Part shown: in pieces, positions 44,833-56,620 of the stretch
How the letters are laid out: the number at the start of each line of letters is the position of its first letter
Numbering within the stretch: position 1 is the stretch's first letter
Source of the DNA: Thinopyrum elongatum
Taxonomy: Eukaryota > Streptophyta > Magnoliopsida > Poales > Poaceae
Assembly: GCA_011799875.1 (NCBI GenBank)
Contig: CM022297.1
Location: 522,377,362 to 522,441,361, forward strand
DNA length: 64,000 bases
Direction of reading: 5' to 3'
Notes under the pieces: model-generated
The model's database searches: none
What the model saw: the letters and a program-made list of their open reading frames with translations, nothing else
Told to the model about the DNA's origin: nothing
Position numbers and translations under genes: made by a program

Positions 44833-46518
44833 GTTAAAATAGGAGATCACTGTTATCATGGTTTATGCGACATAGGTGCTAGCGTGAGTGCTATTCCTTT
44901 TACCTTATATCAAGAAATTATGAATGATATAGCACCCGCTGAGATAGAAGACATAGATATTACTATTAAACTTGCTAATAGAGACACCATCACACCACTT
45001 GGGATTGTTAGAGATGTTGAAGTCTTGTGTGGGAAAGTAAAATACCCTACTGATTTTCTTGTTCTTGGCTCCCCACAAGATGACTTTTGTCCCATTATCT
45101 TTGGTAGACCTTTCTTGAACACCGTTAATGCTAAAATAAATTGCAAGAAACAAACTGTCGGTGTTAGTTTTGGTGATGAGTCCCATGAGTTTAATTTTTC
45201 TAAGTTTAGTAGAAAACATCATATTAAAGAATTGAGAAAAGTATGTTTTTGGTCCCTCAAGATCCCAAAAAGTACAGACTTGGTCCCTCAAGATTTTTTG
45301 GTATACATTTGGTCCCTCAAGTCTCAAAACCGGACAAGTTTGGTCCTAAACCAGATTTTGACCCCGTTGACCGGGTTTGATCGGCACAAAACCGCCCGAT
45401 GAACAGTAAATTTGAGTTTTTTAAAAAAAAACCATCAAAAAAATCTGAATTTTTTTGGGGTCCAATATGCTTACATGCGCAAGGTGCGACCAAATTTTCG
45501 TAGTCTTTTGACACTCGAGGAGCTCATGGCAAAAAAAATATATCTACGTTCGATGAACAGTAAATTCGAAAAAAAATTCAAAAAAATCTGAAATTTATTG
45601 GGGTCTAATATGATTACATGCTCAAGGTTTGACCAAAATTTGGTGGTGTTTCGAGACTCAAGGAGCTCGTGGCAAAAAAAACAAATTTTCGCTCACAAAA
45701 AATAGCCAAAATTTGTTTTTTTTTCCTAGAGCCCGTCCTATGTCATTTCATGACAAAATGATGGTCACACCTTGTGCATGTAACCATATTGGACCCCAAA
45801 AATTTTCGGAATTTTTTGATTTTTTTTGAATTTACTATTCATCAAACAGATATTTTTCTTCTTTTTGTCACGAGCTCCTCGAGTGTCGAAAGACCACAAA
45901 AATTTGGTCGCACCTTACGCATGTAAGCATATTTGACCCCAAAAAAATTCAGATTTTTTTGAAGATTTTTTTTAAAAAAACTCGAATTTACTGTTCATCG
46001 GGCGGTTTTATGGCGGTCAAACCCGGTCAACGGGGTCAAAATCTGGTTTAGGACCAAACTTGTCCGGTTTCGAGACTTGAGGGACCAAATGTATACCAGA
46101 AAATCTTGAGGGACCAAGTCTGTACTTTTTGGGAACTTGAGGGACCAAAAACATACTTTTCTCTAAAGAATTACCTAGTAAAGATGAAATAATTGGTCTT
46201 GCTTCTATTGCTGTGCCACCTACTGATGCACTAGAACAATATTTGCTAGACCATGAAAATGATATGCATCTGCATGAAACAAATGAAATAGATAAGATTT
46301 TCTTTGAACAACAACCTCTGCTTAAACATAATTTGCCTATTGAAACTCTAGAAGGTCCTCCTCCACCTAAAGGTGATCCTGTGTTTGAATTAAAACAATT
46401 GCCAGACACTTTGAAATATGCTTATCTTGATGAGAAAAAGATATATCCTGTTATTATTAGTTCTAACCTTTCAGAACATGAAGAAGAAAGATTATTAAAG
46501 GTACTGAAGAAGCACTGA
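44833..46518 (+). pseudogene. gypsy protease and linker, split by a fold-back element
   Basis: The frame after the gag stop reads HGLCDIGASVSAIPFTLYQE, an aspartic protease active site of the D-[IT]-G-A form, then CPIIFGRPFLNT, the conserved family segment. It is interrupted at 45233 by a 930 bp MULE. Insertion plus TSD is 939 bp, a multiple of three, so the frame resumes unchanged (LPSKDEIIGLASIAVPPTD) and runs to a TGA at 46516, where relatives carry Arg before AAIGYTLDDLKG. Confidence 0.85.
45234..46163. mobile_element. Mutator-type fold-back element (MULE-MITE)
   Basis: 930 bp flanked by a perfect 9 bp duplication TAAAGAATT (45225-45233 and 46164-46172). The termini GAGAAAAGTATGTTTTTGG and their complement match, and the whole element is an inverted repeat with two arms of about 450 bp around a short centre near 45710. 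Each arm also contains two related sub-repeats (the CGAGGAGCTC words). There is no coding capacity. The 9 bp TSD indicates the Mutator superfamily. Confidence 0.9.
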
Positions 46519-47440
46519 GCTGCTATTGGATATACTCTGGATGATTTAAAGGGCATTAGTCCCACTCTCTATCAGCACAAAATTAATATGGAGCCTGATG
46601 CTAAACCCGTTGTTGATCACCAACGAAGGTTGAATCCTAAAATGAAAGAAGTGGTAAGAACTGAAATATTAAAGCAACCTTGATCAAGTTTTGCGGAGAT
46701 GTGAGCAAACTAATCTTTTCTTGAATTGGGAGAAGTGCCACTTTATGGTTAATGAAGGTATTGTTTTGGGACATAAAATTTCTGAACGAAGTATTGAGGT
46801 GGACAAAGCTAAAGTTGATGCAATTGAGAAAATGCCATGTCCTAAAGATATCAAAGGTATTCGTAGTTTCCTCGGTCATGCTGGTTTCTATAGGAGGTTT
46901 ATTAAAGACTTCTCTAAAATTTCTAGGCCTCTTACAAATCTTTTACAAAAGGATGTTCCATTTGTTTTTTATGATGATTGTGTAGAAGCCTTTGAATCAC
47001 TTAAGAAAGCCTTGATTTCTGCACCTATTGTTCAACCACCTGATTGGAACTTACCTTTTGAAATTATGTGTGATGCTAGTGACTATGATGTTGGTGCTGT
47101 TCTAGGACAGAGAGTTGATAAGAAACTAAATGTTATTCATTATGCTAGTAAAACTCTAGACAGTGCTCAACGAAATTATGCTACTACTGAGAAAGAATTT
47201 TTAGCGGTTGTGTTTGCTTATGACAAATTTAGATCTTACATTGTTGATTCTAAAGTTACTGTTCACACCGATCATGCTGCTATAAAATATCTTATGGAAA
47301 AGAAAGATACTAAACCTAGACTCAATAGGTGGGTTCTCTTGCTACAAGAATTTGACTTACATATCACTGATAGAAAAGGAGTTGAGAACCCTGTGGCTGA
47401 TAACTTGTCTAGGTTAGAAAATATTCTTGATGACCCATAA
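46519..47440 (+). pseudogene. gypsy RT remnant and RNase H
   Basis: The RT start is present (GYTLDDLKGISPTLYQHKIN, RRLNPKMKEVVRTEI), then the sequence jumps near 46675 to the RT C-terminal part ([19 protein letters not shown]). The intervening core, including the YMDD-type active site, is deleted. From 46691 the frame is open through the RT connection ([13 protein letters not shown]) and RNase H ([47 protein letters not shown]) to a TAA at 47438. Confidence 0.85.
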
Positions 47441-48706
47441 CCTATTAATGATAGCTTTCCTGATGAACAATTAGCTGCAATAAATGTTTCTCATAACACT
47501 CCTTGGTATGCTGACTATGCAAATTACATTGTTGCTAGCTTCACATACCAACAAAAGAAAAAATTCTTCTATGATTTAAGACATTACTTTTGGGATGACC
47601 TACATCTTTATAAAGAAGGAGTAGATGGTATTATTAGACGTTGTGTACCTGAGCATGAACAGGGACAAATCCTACGGAAATGTCACTCCGAAGCTTATGG
47701 AGGACATCATGCGGGAGATAGAACTGCTCACAAGGTATTGCAATCCGGTTTTTATTGGCCTACTCTCTTCAAAGATGCCCGTAAGTTTGTTTTTTCTTGT
47801 GATGAATGTCAAAGAATTGGAAATATTGGTAAGCATCAAGAAATGCCCATGAATTATTCACTTGCTATTGAACCATTTGATATTTGGGGTTTTGATTATA
47901 TGGGACCTTTTCCTTCCTCTAATGGGTATACACATATTTTGGTTGTTGTTGATTATGTTACTAAGTGGGTAGAAGCTATTCCAACTAGTAGTGCTGATCA
48001 CAACACCTCTATTAAAATGCTTAAGGAGTTATTTTTCCCAAGGTTTGGAGTCCCTAGATATTTAATGACTGATGGTGGTTCACATTTTATTCATGGTGCT
48101 TTCCGTAAAATGCTTGCTAAGTATGATGTTAACCATAGAATTGCATCACTTTATCATCCTCAGTCTAGTGGTCAAGTTGAACTTGGCAATAGAGAAATAA
48201 AATTAATTCTACAAAAGACTGTCAATAGGTCCCGGAAGAATTGGTCTAAGAAGTTAGATGATGCACTTTGGGCTTATAGAGCAGCATATAAAAATCCTAT
48301 GGGTATGTCTCCTTATAAAATGGTTTATGGAAAAGCTTGTCATTTGCCTCTTGAGTTAGAACATAAAGCATATTGGGCAATTAAAGAACTCAACTATGAT
48401 TTCAAACTTGCCGGTGAAAAGAGGTTATTTGATATTAGCTCACTAGATGAATGGAGAACCCAAGCTTATGAAAATGCCAAGTTATTTAAAGAAAAAGTTA
48501 AAAGATGGCATGATAAGAGAATCCAAAAGCATGAGTTTAAAGTTGGAGAATATGTTCTTTTGTACAACTCTCGTTTCAGATTCTTTGCAGGCAAACTCAT
48601 CTCCAAATGGGAAGGACCCTATGTTATCGAGGAGGTTTATCGATCTGGAACCATCAAAATAAATAACGTCGAAGGTACTAACCCGAACGTTGTCAATGGG
48701 CAATGA
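47441..48706 (+). pseudogene. gypsy integrase
   Basis: Continues in the RNase H frame after one stop. The zinc-binding domain is [19 protein letters not shown] then SCDECQRIG. The catalytic core has [25 protein letters not shown] and [16 protein letters not shown] (D,D35E type). The C-terminal domain is [15 protein letters not shown] with [12 protein letters not shown]. The stop after NVVNGQ at 48704 comes where relatives continue, and the frame goes on to about 48834. The catalytic residues appear intact. Confidence 0.9.
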
Positions 48707-48834
48707 ATAAAACATTATATCTCAGGTACGCCCATTAATGTTGAAAGAAATATTATCCAAACTATGACACCGGAAGAACACGTAAAGGAAACCTTCCGGA
48801 ACACTCCAGAATCGTTAAAAAGAGGAGGTACATG

Positions 48835-49155
48835 ATACGGTAAGTAAACGGACTCCGAAAAATCCGCAAAAATATTTTTTGTCAGTTTTGGAATATTTAA
48901 AAAATTAGGAAAATAAGAAACTACCAGGAAGGTGACCCTGGTGGGCACAAGACACCAGGGCGCGCCTGGCAGGTGCGCCCAGGTGGGTTGTGCCCACCTC
49001 GGGTACCTTCCGGACTCCGTTTTTCTTCCGTTTGCTTGTTTCCCAAGATAAAAAAATATTTATATACCCCCCGAACCTATTGACCACCGTATCACGGAGA
49101 AATCTTCTGTTTTCTTTCCTTGTTGTTTTCGGTCAGATTTGTTAAGCCAGGCATC
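48835..49155 (+). other. gypsy spacer between pol and ORF3
   Basis: Contains a hairpin-forming block (about 48940-48995) related to the one in the LTR, with CACCAGGGCGCGCC and its partner. No coding region is seen. Confidence 0.6.
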
Positions 49156-49557
49156 ATGTCTTCTTTCTCCTCCAACAACGTGGAAGAGGATGCTTGGTTG
49201 ATGAAGATCGAGCTGAAGAGAGAAGAGCTCGTAGAAGACGTCAAAGGGGACAAGAGCAAGTAGGCTACTGGAGATCAAGCGCCGGTGGTTGAGCAAGCCT
49301 TGCCTGCCGAGGAAGAAGAAGATATCCTTAAACCTTACTATGATCATCTCACCCCCACCGAGATCAAAGCCTTTCAGATCATCGAAATGATTCGTGTGCA
49401 AAATAAATATCTCACCCGTGAAAATATTCTGTTGCAAGAGCACATCATCGCCCTCCGGAGCGTCATCCGTAGATTGGAGAATCTCTTGATCATGAAGGAC
49501 AAGATCGCTACCACTCCATCACCACCACCTCCTTCTTCATCAACAAAGGAGAATTAA
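49156..49557 (+). pseudogene. gypsy ORF3, unknown function
   Basis: Starts MSSFSSNNVEEDAWL at 49156. A TAG at 49261 interrupts it, and the same frame is open to 49557 (134 codons in total). The second part is a helical, charged peptide (YYDHLTPTEIKAFQIIEM, ENILLQEHIIALRSVIRRLE) with a coiled-coil look and a Pro/Ser tail. It occupies the position of the env-like ORF of Athila elements, but I see no signal peptide or membrane segment, so no envelope role is claimed. Confidence 0.6.
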
Positions 49558-51108
49558 GTATCAGGTATGGGCACTCCCCTTGGCTTGTGCCAAGCTTGGG
49601 AGAGGTGCCCCGGTATCGCATCACCTCCATTATCTTTTACCTTTACTTATCTTAGTTCGATCCATAGTTATCTTTTGCCTTAGATGAATAAAAGTTTAGT
49701 TCGATCCTTTCTTTTCGAGTGTTTGCTTAGTGATCTATCCTTGTAATCATGTGCGAGATATATAATAAAGTTTAGTTTGAGTTTTGTTTTCTTTACTTTC
49801 ATGTTCATCAAAAAGAAAGGAAATAAATGAAAAAGATCATATGCTAATCTTATGGTAAGTAATGACATCACATAAGGAAGAGTATAAGTAGAAAATTTTA
49901 TTGGAGATTGACAAACATAGCATTGGTCAATGATGCAATTCATGAAAGAATTAATAAGGGAAGAGAAGATTCACATGCAAATACACTATCTTGGACATCT
50001 TTTGTGATTGTGTGCCCCCATCAAAATATTATATGCGAAAATTGTTGACATTGGACAAGGAAGACAACGTAATGATTTATGTTTGTCCATATCCACATAG
50101 AAGTTATATTGTCATAGATCCTTCAACATGTGGTGCTTGCCCCCCATCTTTGCTAGCCAAAAATTCCGCACTAAGTAGAGATACTACTTGTGCATCCAAA
50201 ACCCTTAAACCCAAATCTTATTTTGAGAGTCCACCATACCCTACCTATGGATTGAGTAAGATCCTTCAAGTAAGTTGTCATCGGTGCAAAAAGGCAATAA
50301 AAATTGCTTCTAAAAGTGTTGGATCATTTAGTGTAAGAGAAAATTGAGCGTTGTACGAACTTGTGATGGAAAAGAATAAAAGCGACAGACGTGACGTTCT
50401 TTTGCACTAAGAGATTTAGCATACAAACAAATAAGCGCATGGCAACATCTGCTTCCTTCTGCGAAGGGCCTATCTTTTACTTTTATGTATTTACTTTTAT
50501 GCAAGAGTCAATGTTTTTCTCTCTATTCCTTTTTATTTTCTCTTTTGGCAAGCATCATGTGGTGAGGAAAGATCTAGGCACATATATCCAGTTCGATGTG
50601 GGTAGCATGAGTCATTATTGTTTACATCACCCTCGAGGTGATTATGTTGGGAGGCGAAACTATAAGCCCTTATCTTTCTATGTGTCCGGTTGAAACATTT
50701 TGCTCATGTGTATGCAGTGAGTGTTAGCAATCATAGAAGACTACATGATGGTTGAGTATGTGGACTTGCCAAAAAGGCTCCGATACGTGACCCTTCCTGA
50801 AAAGATGATTAATTGTAGTTGCAAAGTTGACTCAGAACATAGTTTGTTGGTTTTCAATAGAGTTTATGCTTTATACTTCGATGTTGTGATGAATTGTTAC
50901 TTGTTCATGAGAAGTATATGATAGAAGTTTTGTGATAAAAGTTCTATGATAAAGTTTTATACTAAAGTTTGTTGATGTTATAATAATATACATGATGATT
51001 CTATGTCCGTATTTTGTTTTTATAGACACCTCTCTCTCTAAGCATGTGGACATGTTTTTCGATTTCGGTTTTCGCTTGAGGACAAGCGAGGTCTAAGCTT
51101 GGGGGAGT
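49558..51108 (+). other. gypsy 3' non-coding region and polypurine tract
   Basis: AT-rich sequence with the same blocks as 1978-3446 in reverse. It ends in GCTTGGGGGAGT directly before the LTR, the polypurine tract. Small ORFs here are not credible genes. Confidence 0.75.
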
Positions 51109-52626
51109 TGATACGTCCATTTTGCATCATGTTTACCTACTATTATTTATATTATTTTTATGAATAATAATGCTTTTTGGAGTATTTCTAATGCCTTTTC
51201 TCTCATATTATGCAAGGTACACACAAAGAGGGAGAATTCCGACAGCTGGAAATCTGGACCTGAAAAAGCTATGTCAGACCACCTATTCTGCACAACTCCA
51301 AATGAGCTGAACCTTCACGAGGAATTTTTATGGAATATATGAAAAATATTGGAGCAAATAACTACCGGAGGGGGGCCACCTGGTGAGCACAAGACACCAG
51401 GGCGCGCCAGGCCAACCAGGCGCGCCCTGGTGGGTTGTGCTCAGCCCAGCCCACCTCCGGTGCCCATCTTCTGGTATATAAGTCATTTTAACCTAGAAAA
51501 ATTAAGGGGAGGACTTTCGGGACGAAGTGCTGCCATCTCGATGCGGAACTAGGGCAGGAGCACTTTTGCCCTCCGGCGGAGCGATTCTGCCGGGGGAACG
51601 TCCCTCCCGGAGGGGGAAATCATCGTCATCATCATCACTAACAACTCTCCCATCTTGGGCAGGGAAATATCCATCAACATCTTCAACAGCACCATCTCCT
51701 CTCAAACCCTAGTTCATCTCTTGTGTTCAATCTTTGTACCGGAACTATAGATTGGTACTTCTGGGTGACTAGTAGTGTTGATTGCATCTTGTAGTTGCTT
51801 ACTATATGGTTTATTTGGTGGAAGATTATATGTTCAGATCCATTATGCTATTTAATACCCCTCTGATTTTGAGCATGATTATCATTTGTGAGTAGTTACT
51901 TTTGTTCTTCAGGTCACGGGAGAAATCTTGTTGCAAGTAATAATGTGAACTTGATATGTGTTCGATGTTTTGATGGTATGTATGTTGTGATTCCCTTAGT
52001 GGTGTCATGTGAACGTCAATTATATGACACTTCACCATATTTGGGCCTAAGGGAATGCATTGTGGAGTAGTTATTAGATGATGGGTTGCTAGAGTGACAG
52101 AAGCTTAAACCCTAGTTTATGCGCTATTCCGTAAGGGGCTGATTTGGATCCCAAAGTTTAATGCTATGGTTAGATTTTATCTTAATACTTCTCTCATAGT
52201 TGCGGATGCTTGTGAGGGGGTTAATCATAAGTAGGAGGTTTGTTCAAGTAAGAACAACACCTAAGCACCGGTCCACCCACATATCAAATTATCAAAGTAG
52301 CGAACACAAATCAAACCAACATGATGAAAGTGACTAGATGAAATTCCCGTGTATCCTGAAGAACGCTTTGCTTATCATAAGAGACCGTTTTGGCCCGTAC
52401 TTTGCCTCAAAAGGATTGGGCTACCTTGCTGTAGTTTTGTTACCATTACCGTTATTTGCTCGTTACAAATTATCTTGCTACCAAACTACTCGTTACTTAT
52501 AATTTCAGTGCTTGCAGACAATACCTTGCTGAAAACCGCTTGTCATTTCCTTCTGCTCCTCATTGGGTTCGACACTCTTACTTATCGAAAGGACTACGAT
52601 GGATCCCCTATACTTGTGGGTCATCA
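51109..52626 (+). repeat. gypsy 3' LTR
   Basis: 1518 bp, TGATACGTCC to GGGTCATCA, followed by the CGCAC duplication. TATA box at 51475-51482. It aligns with both pieces of the 5' LTR. Confidence 0.95.
51387..51440. repeat. GC-rich hairpin in the gypsy LTR
   Basis: Arms of 22 bp (51387-51408 and 51419-51440), GCACAAGACACCAGGGCGCG paired with GCGCCCTGGTGGGTTGTGC, with a loop of about 10 bp. Present also in the 5' LTR (29011-29061) and the minus-strand LTR. Confidence 0.85.
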
Positions 52627-53050
52627 CGCACCACCACAGCCACTCTGAGGCATGTCAAACTTTTTCTGCAGTGAACATGTGACCAAAGGAGTGTCGTGTT
52701 AAAATTTAAAAAAAACAGACATCATTCGACCATTTTTATATATTGATTGATTTCCTAGGGATTTAATGTGCAAAAATCAAATTTGAGCTACATGTGCACC
52801 AAAATGGATTGCAAAATCATATGTGTCCCTGGGTGCATGTTTTCCCCTGCAAGAGATTTCAAAACATTGAGAATATAGATTTTTAAAATTCAGTAAATCC
52901 AAAACTTAGTTGAAATTCATGAAACTTATCGTGGTGTCATGTATGGACACCAGTAGACTGTGATATTGTATTTTTTCGTCAAATTTGAGACCCGTTTTGA
53001 TATAATCTTTTTACAAACGGGAGATTATTAAAAATTGGCAACCAATATCT
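52627..53050. repeat. degenerate repeat left of the F-box gene
   Basis: Shares words with 56200-56620 in the same orientation: ACATTGAGA, AAATCCAAAACT, CATGAAACTT, TTACAAACGGGAG, and the segment around ATTTCCTAGGGATTT. The two copies flank the F-box pseudogene. Internal to CACTA-1. Confidence 0.6.
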
Positions 53051-53496
53051 CATACGTATTATTTATTCGGACCGTGTGCGTTAGACCGTGCCATGCTTCG
53101 GTTAAGTAGTAAAGCGGCAGAATGAATCATCAATAAACCAAAAAATATACGTGCTGCCACGCGCCCCGTGTGCCGTGCGAGCAGGCGTGAGTTGACGGGA
53201 CGCATGCGAGCAGTCCGCCGCGCAGGCATACCGGGAGGCGTGCGTGCAGGTGTGCGTATTGACGTGAGGCGTTTTCGCTGCGCAGTGTCACTGGGAGGCG
53301 TGCGAGTAGCTGTGTGAAATGATGGTAGGAATGGCAGAAGTCCGCCGCGCAGGCTCACCGGGAGGTGAGACAGCCTTTGACCGCCGCCCGCCTTGCTCCC
53401 ACTGGTCCGTATTAATTGCGCGCCCGAGCCGGCGGCCATAATAGGCAGCCGCACCCCGTGTCCACAGTGGTCACCAACGTCTGGACTCTGGAGTGT
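53051..53496. other. GC-rich region upstream of the F-box pseudogene
   Basis: Rises from AT-rich to GC-rich and includes repeated GGGAGGCGTGCG words at 53228, 53290 and nearby. It may be the captured promoter and 5' untranslated region. No separate gene is supported. Confidence 0.4.
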
Positions 53497-55797
53497 ATGA
53501 GGATGCCGCCGAAGCGCACCATCGGAGGGAGTGGCGACGCAGGGGCTGGTGAAGCACCCGCACAACGCATGAAGCTGGGCACAGAGGTTGCCGTCGCCGC
53601 TGACGAGGTCTCGCGCGGGCAGCAACACGACCTTGACTTCGTCGGCGCCATCATGCCCCCCCAGCCGGAGCCGGAGGTCAACAGCAACTCCGGCAACGAC
53701 TGCGACTCCGACGGAAAACCGGTTAGTCATCTGTATACCCATTTGTGCGGCAAACATATCATGTGTTTTCTCTGGTTACTCCCCCCCTCTCTAATTTTTT
53801 TGGAATACAAATCCTATGGTTATGTTCTCTCAGTCCATGAAATCAGAGTAATTAAGATCCGTTAGATGCACGTAGTGTATTGATTGTTTGAATGTTATCC
53901 GTATAGAGTTAGTGATTAATTGTTTGTTCTGTACAAATGATTTTTGCTAATAATCCGACTAGGGTTAGCTTGCGTGCTAATAATTTGTGGCCAGATCTTG
54001 AGAATTGATTTTGAATGTCCTACATATATGTTTGTGCCTTTTTTCTTCCAGATCTTAAGAATTGATTTTGAATGTCCTACATGTATGTTTCTGCCATTTT
54101 TTTCTTTCAGATTGGTATGTACACAGATGAGGCTCCGGCCAGCGCCGCCGCCGGATGTAGATCTTGGACCCGGCTGCGTGGCCAGAAGCGGCCACGCTCC
54201 CCTGGACCTGAGGAACCAGTAGAATCTCCGGCGGACCGCATCAGCGATCTCCCGGACGGCATCCTTGGGGAGATCATCTCCCTTCTCCCCACTAAGGATG
54301 GCTGCCGCACACAAGTCCTCGCATCTCGATGGCGCACTCTGTGGCACGCTGCGCCTCTTAATCTCGACTGTCATCAGCTATCTGTCGATGATGATTCTGA
54401 ACTCCCCGAAGCCATCATCTCCTCCCACCAGGGCTCCGTTCAACGCATCTGCATCCTGGCATGCTACCTGCTGGACATACCCTGCATGGTGGCCGCCTGG
54501 CTGACATCCCGTCAATTCGATAAACTCCAGCAGCTTGAGTTCTACCATGACTATGTATGTAACATACCATGAACCGATGTATCTGTGCCCTCACCACCGA
54601 TGTCCATCTCATGGTTTTCCTCCTCTCTCCACATCGCCACATTCGCCCGGTGCCATCTAGCAGACAATCTGATACAAATGCTTCGACTCCCACTGCTAAA
54701 AAAACTTGCGCTTGTGGTGGTTGATCTGTCGGAGGCCGCACTGCACAGCATCATCCACTCCAGCTGCCCTGCCCTGGAGCGCTTGCTGCTTGTTTTTGGA
54801 ATAGAAATTTGTATCCGTTGTCTCAAAATAAAGTCGCCCCACCTTGTAAGCATGGGAATTTTTTTTTGGACATGATCTCATCATCAAAGATGCCCCTTCA
54901 CTTCTAAGGTTGCTCCTTGATTCTACTATAGTACCTTCGCAAATAACTGTAGTCTCTGCACCTAAACTGGAGACCTTGGGTGCAATTCGTGATCCTTTTA
55001 GATGGTTCAAGATGGTGTTTGGCTCCACACCTATTGAGGTACAGTATATTATTCACGTAAAGTTTTGTAATCTGCTTTTTTCATTTGTGTGCATAAGTTA
55101 AGTATCTTGGAGTACACTTTTGGTACTAATATTATGTTCTATGCTCAATGAAGAGCTTGTCCATCCTACCAGTGGTGGTGGATTCTGTCAAGACCTTACA
55201 TATCAGTATGTGGTGTTTTGATCTGAACACAATTATTGGCTTGCTGCAATGCTTTCCATGTCTGGAGAATTTGTATATAAAGGTGATGATTTCACGCACA
55301 TTGAAAGCCCATATATAATGTACTATAATTAATCATTTAGCTATCACTCTTTCAACATAATCTTTTTTAGACATTAAGTGTTTTCAATCTTCATCTCTAT
55401 TTAGGCACTAACACATGGAGAAAAAAGTATAACCAATCGATGGTTCAAGAAGCACCGGGATTTTCTCAGATCTCATGACATTCGTTTGAAGATAGTAACA
55501 CTGGAAGGATATGCATCCAACAATGCAAACACTAGCTTTGTCACATTCTTCATGTTGAATGCGAGGGCACTATTGTCTGTGAGGATTAAGTTTTTCGACA
55601 ATAAATTTCTTACGGCTGCAAGTGTTGAACAACATAAAAAGAAGTTTCAGGTGGACCTAAGGGCTTCTGATCATGCTCAGCTTCTATTTACAACAGCTTG
55701 TCATCATGGACCAGTAGAATTTCTGGCCCGAGATCTTGATTTTATGGATCAGACCGATCCATTTGATTGTGACTGCCGAAAACTTTGGTTGAGTTAG
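53497..55797 (+). pseudogene. F-box/LRR/FBD-type protein gene, captured and disabled
   Basis: Exons by eye: 53497-53721, 54111-55038, 55154-55282 and 55405-55797, with GT-AG borders. Exon 1 starts MRMPPKRTIGGSG. Exon 2 has a basic segment (GQKRPRSPGPEEP) and a clear F-box (DRISDLPDGILGEIISLLPT, then LASRWRTLWHAAPLNLDC), followed by leucine-rich sequence (LLKKLALVVVDLSEAALHSI). The last exon is FBD-like (DIRLKIVTLEGYASNNANTS, FFMLNARALLSVRIKF). Such proteins bind SKP1 and recruit targets for ubiquitination. A TGA at 54570-54572 and a frameshift at a T9 run (54859-54867) break it. It lies inside CACTA-1 near its right end. Confidence 0.8.
53993..54109. repeat. tandem duplication in F-box intron 1
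   Basis: Two copies of about 58 bp containing TTGATTTTGAATGTCCTACA, ending next to the splice acceptor. The second copy supplies the acceptor used in the exon model. Confidence 0.8.
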
Positions 55798-56199
55798 ATG
55801 CCATTGTCCTGTTCAATCTGGATTTTGTCTAAACCTGATGAGCAATTAATCCTCGTGCTTTTGTACTGTTTGTAAGCTGGAGTTAGATATTGTTGCCCTT
55901 TTCAACTCGGCTTTGACCCATATTTTCTTTCATACTGGGCCAATGGCTTGCCATTTCTTTAATTAAGACATAAATATTATAAGCATTCACAACATAGGGA
56001 AAGAACATCACTCTCGCGGGATCCTTGAGATCTTTGTTCATTACAAAACCGCAAGTTCTTAGCGCCCACCAGCACCCACAAACTTATTTTCAGCTAGCAC
56101 ACCAAATGGGCTGTAATTCTTAATAAGAAAAGCTGCATGGTAGTGACAGATTTGAATTTGTCATTTGGGACCCACGAGGAAAAAGCCTATCCAGGGCGG
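55798..56199. other. region downstream of the F-box pseudogene
   Basis: Probably the captured 3' untranslated region and following spacer. No ORF or repeat is supported. Confidence 0.4.
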
Positions 56200-56620
56200 T
56201 GCCGACTCGACAGTAAACATTGAGAAACCTGGTTCTAAAATTACTGTAAATCCAAAACTCGCCTCAAAAACATGAAACTTGGATGGTGTTATGACATAGC
56301 ACCAACATGATGTGGTAAAAAATTAGTCCAATTTAGGACAAGTTTTGGTACAAACTTCTTACAAACCGGAGCTTCTCTCAAAAAGGCTCATGGTTTCAAG
56401 AGGGAACTTGTCACCTATGTGTGCGAAACGACATACGCTGTCCCTTCCCGCCTTGATTTATTTTACAGAGGCAACATGCAACTATAGGAGCGTCGTCCTA
56501 AAAATATGAAATTATTCAGGGTTCGTTTTGCCTTTTTATACATTATTTGAGTTTTCTAGGCATTTTGGAACATACTTTGGTGTGTGCAAAGGTCATGTGT
56601 GTACTAGCCACCTATGTAAT
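56200..56620. repeat. degenerate repeat right of the F-box gene
   Basis: Partner of 52627-53050. The second half of the left copy matches about 56213-56450, and its first half matches about 56468-56600, so the order is permuted, as in a broken tandem array. Confidence 0.6.

Larger units (their letters stand above)
28733..52626 (+). mobile_element. Athila-type Ty3/gypsy element with nested CACTA-2 and MULE
   Basis: Flanked by a perfect CGCAC duplication (28728-28732 and 52627-52631). The 5' LTR is split by CACTA-2 (28733-29414 and 42720-43554). The primer-binding site TGGCGCCGTTGCCGGGGA (43566) matches the 3' end of plant tRNA-Asp, as in Athila-lineage elements. Gag, protease, RNase H, integrase and a downstream ORF follow, then a polypurine tract and the 3' LTR. 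Without the insertions it is about 9.65 kb. It is defective: the RT core is deleted and several in-frame stops are present. Confidence 0.95.

Noticed and set aside
53059..53757. 232-codon minus-strand ORF over the F-box first exon
   Set aside because: Antisense shadow of a GC-rich coding exon. The plus strand has splice sites and domain content.
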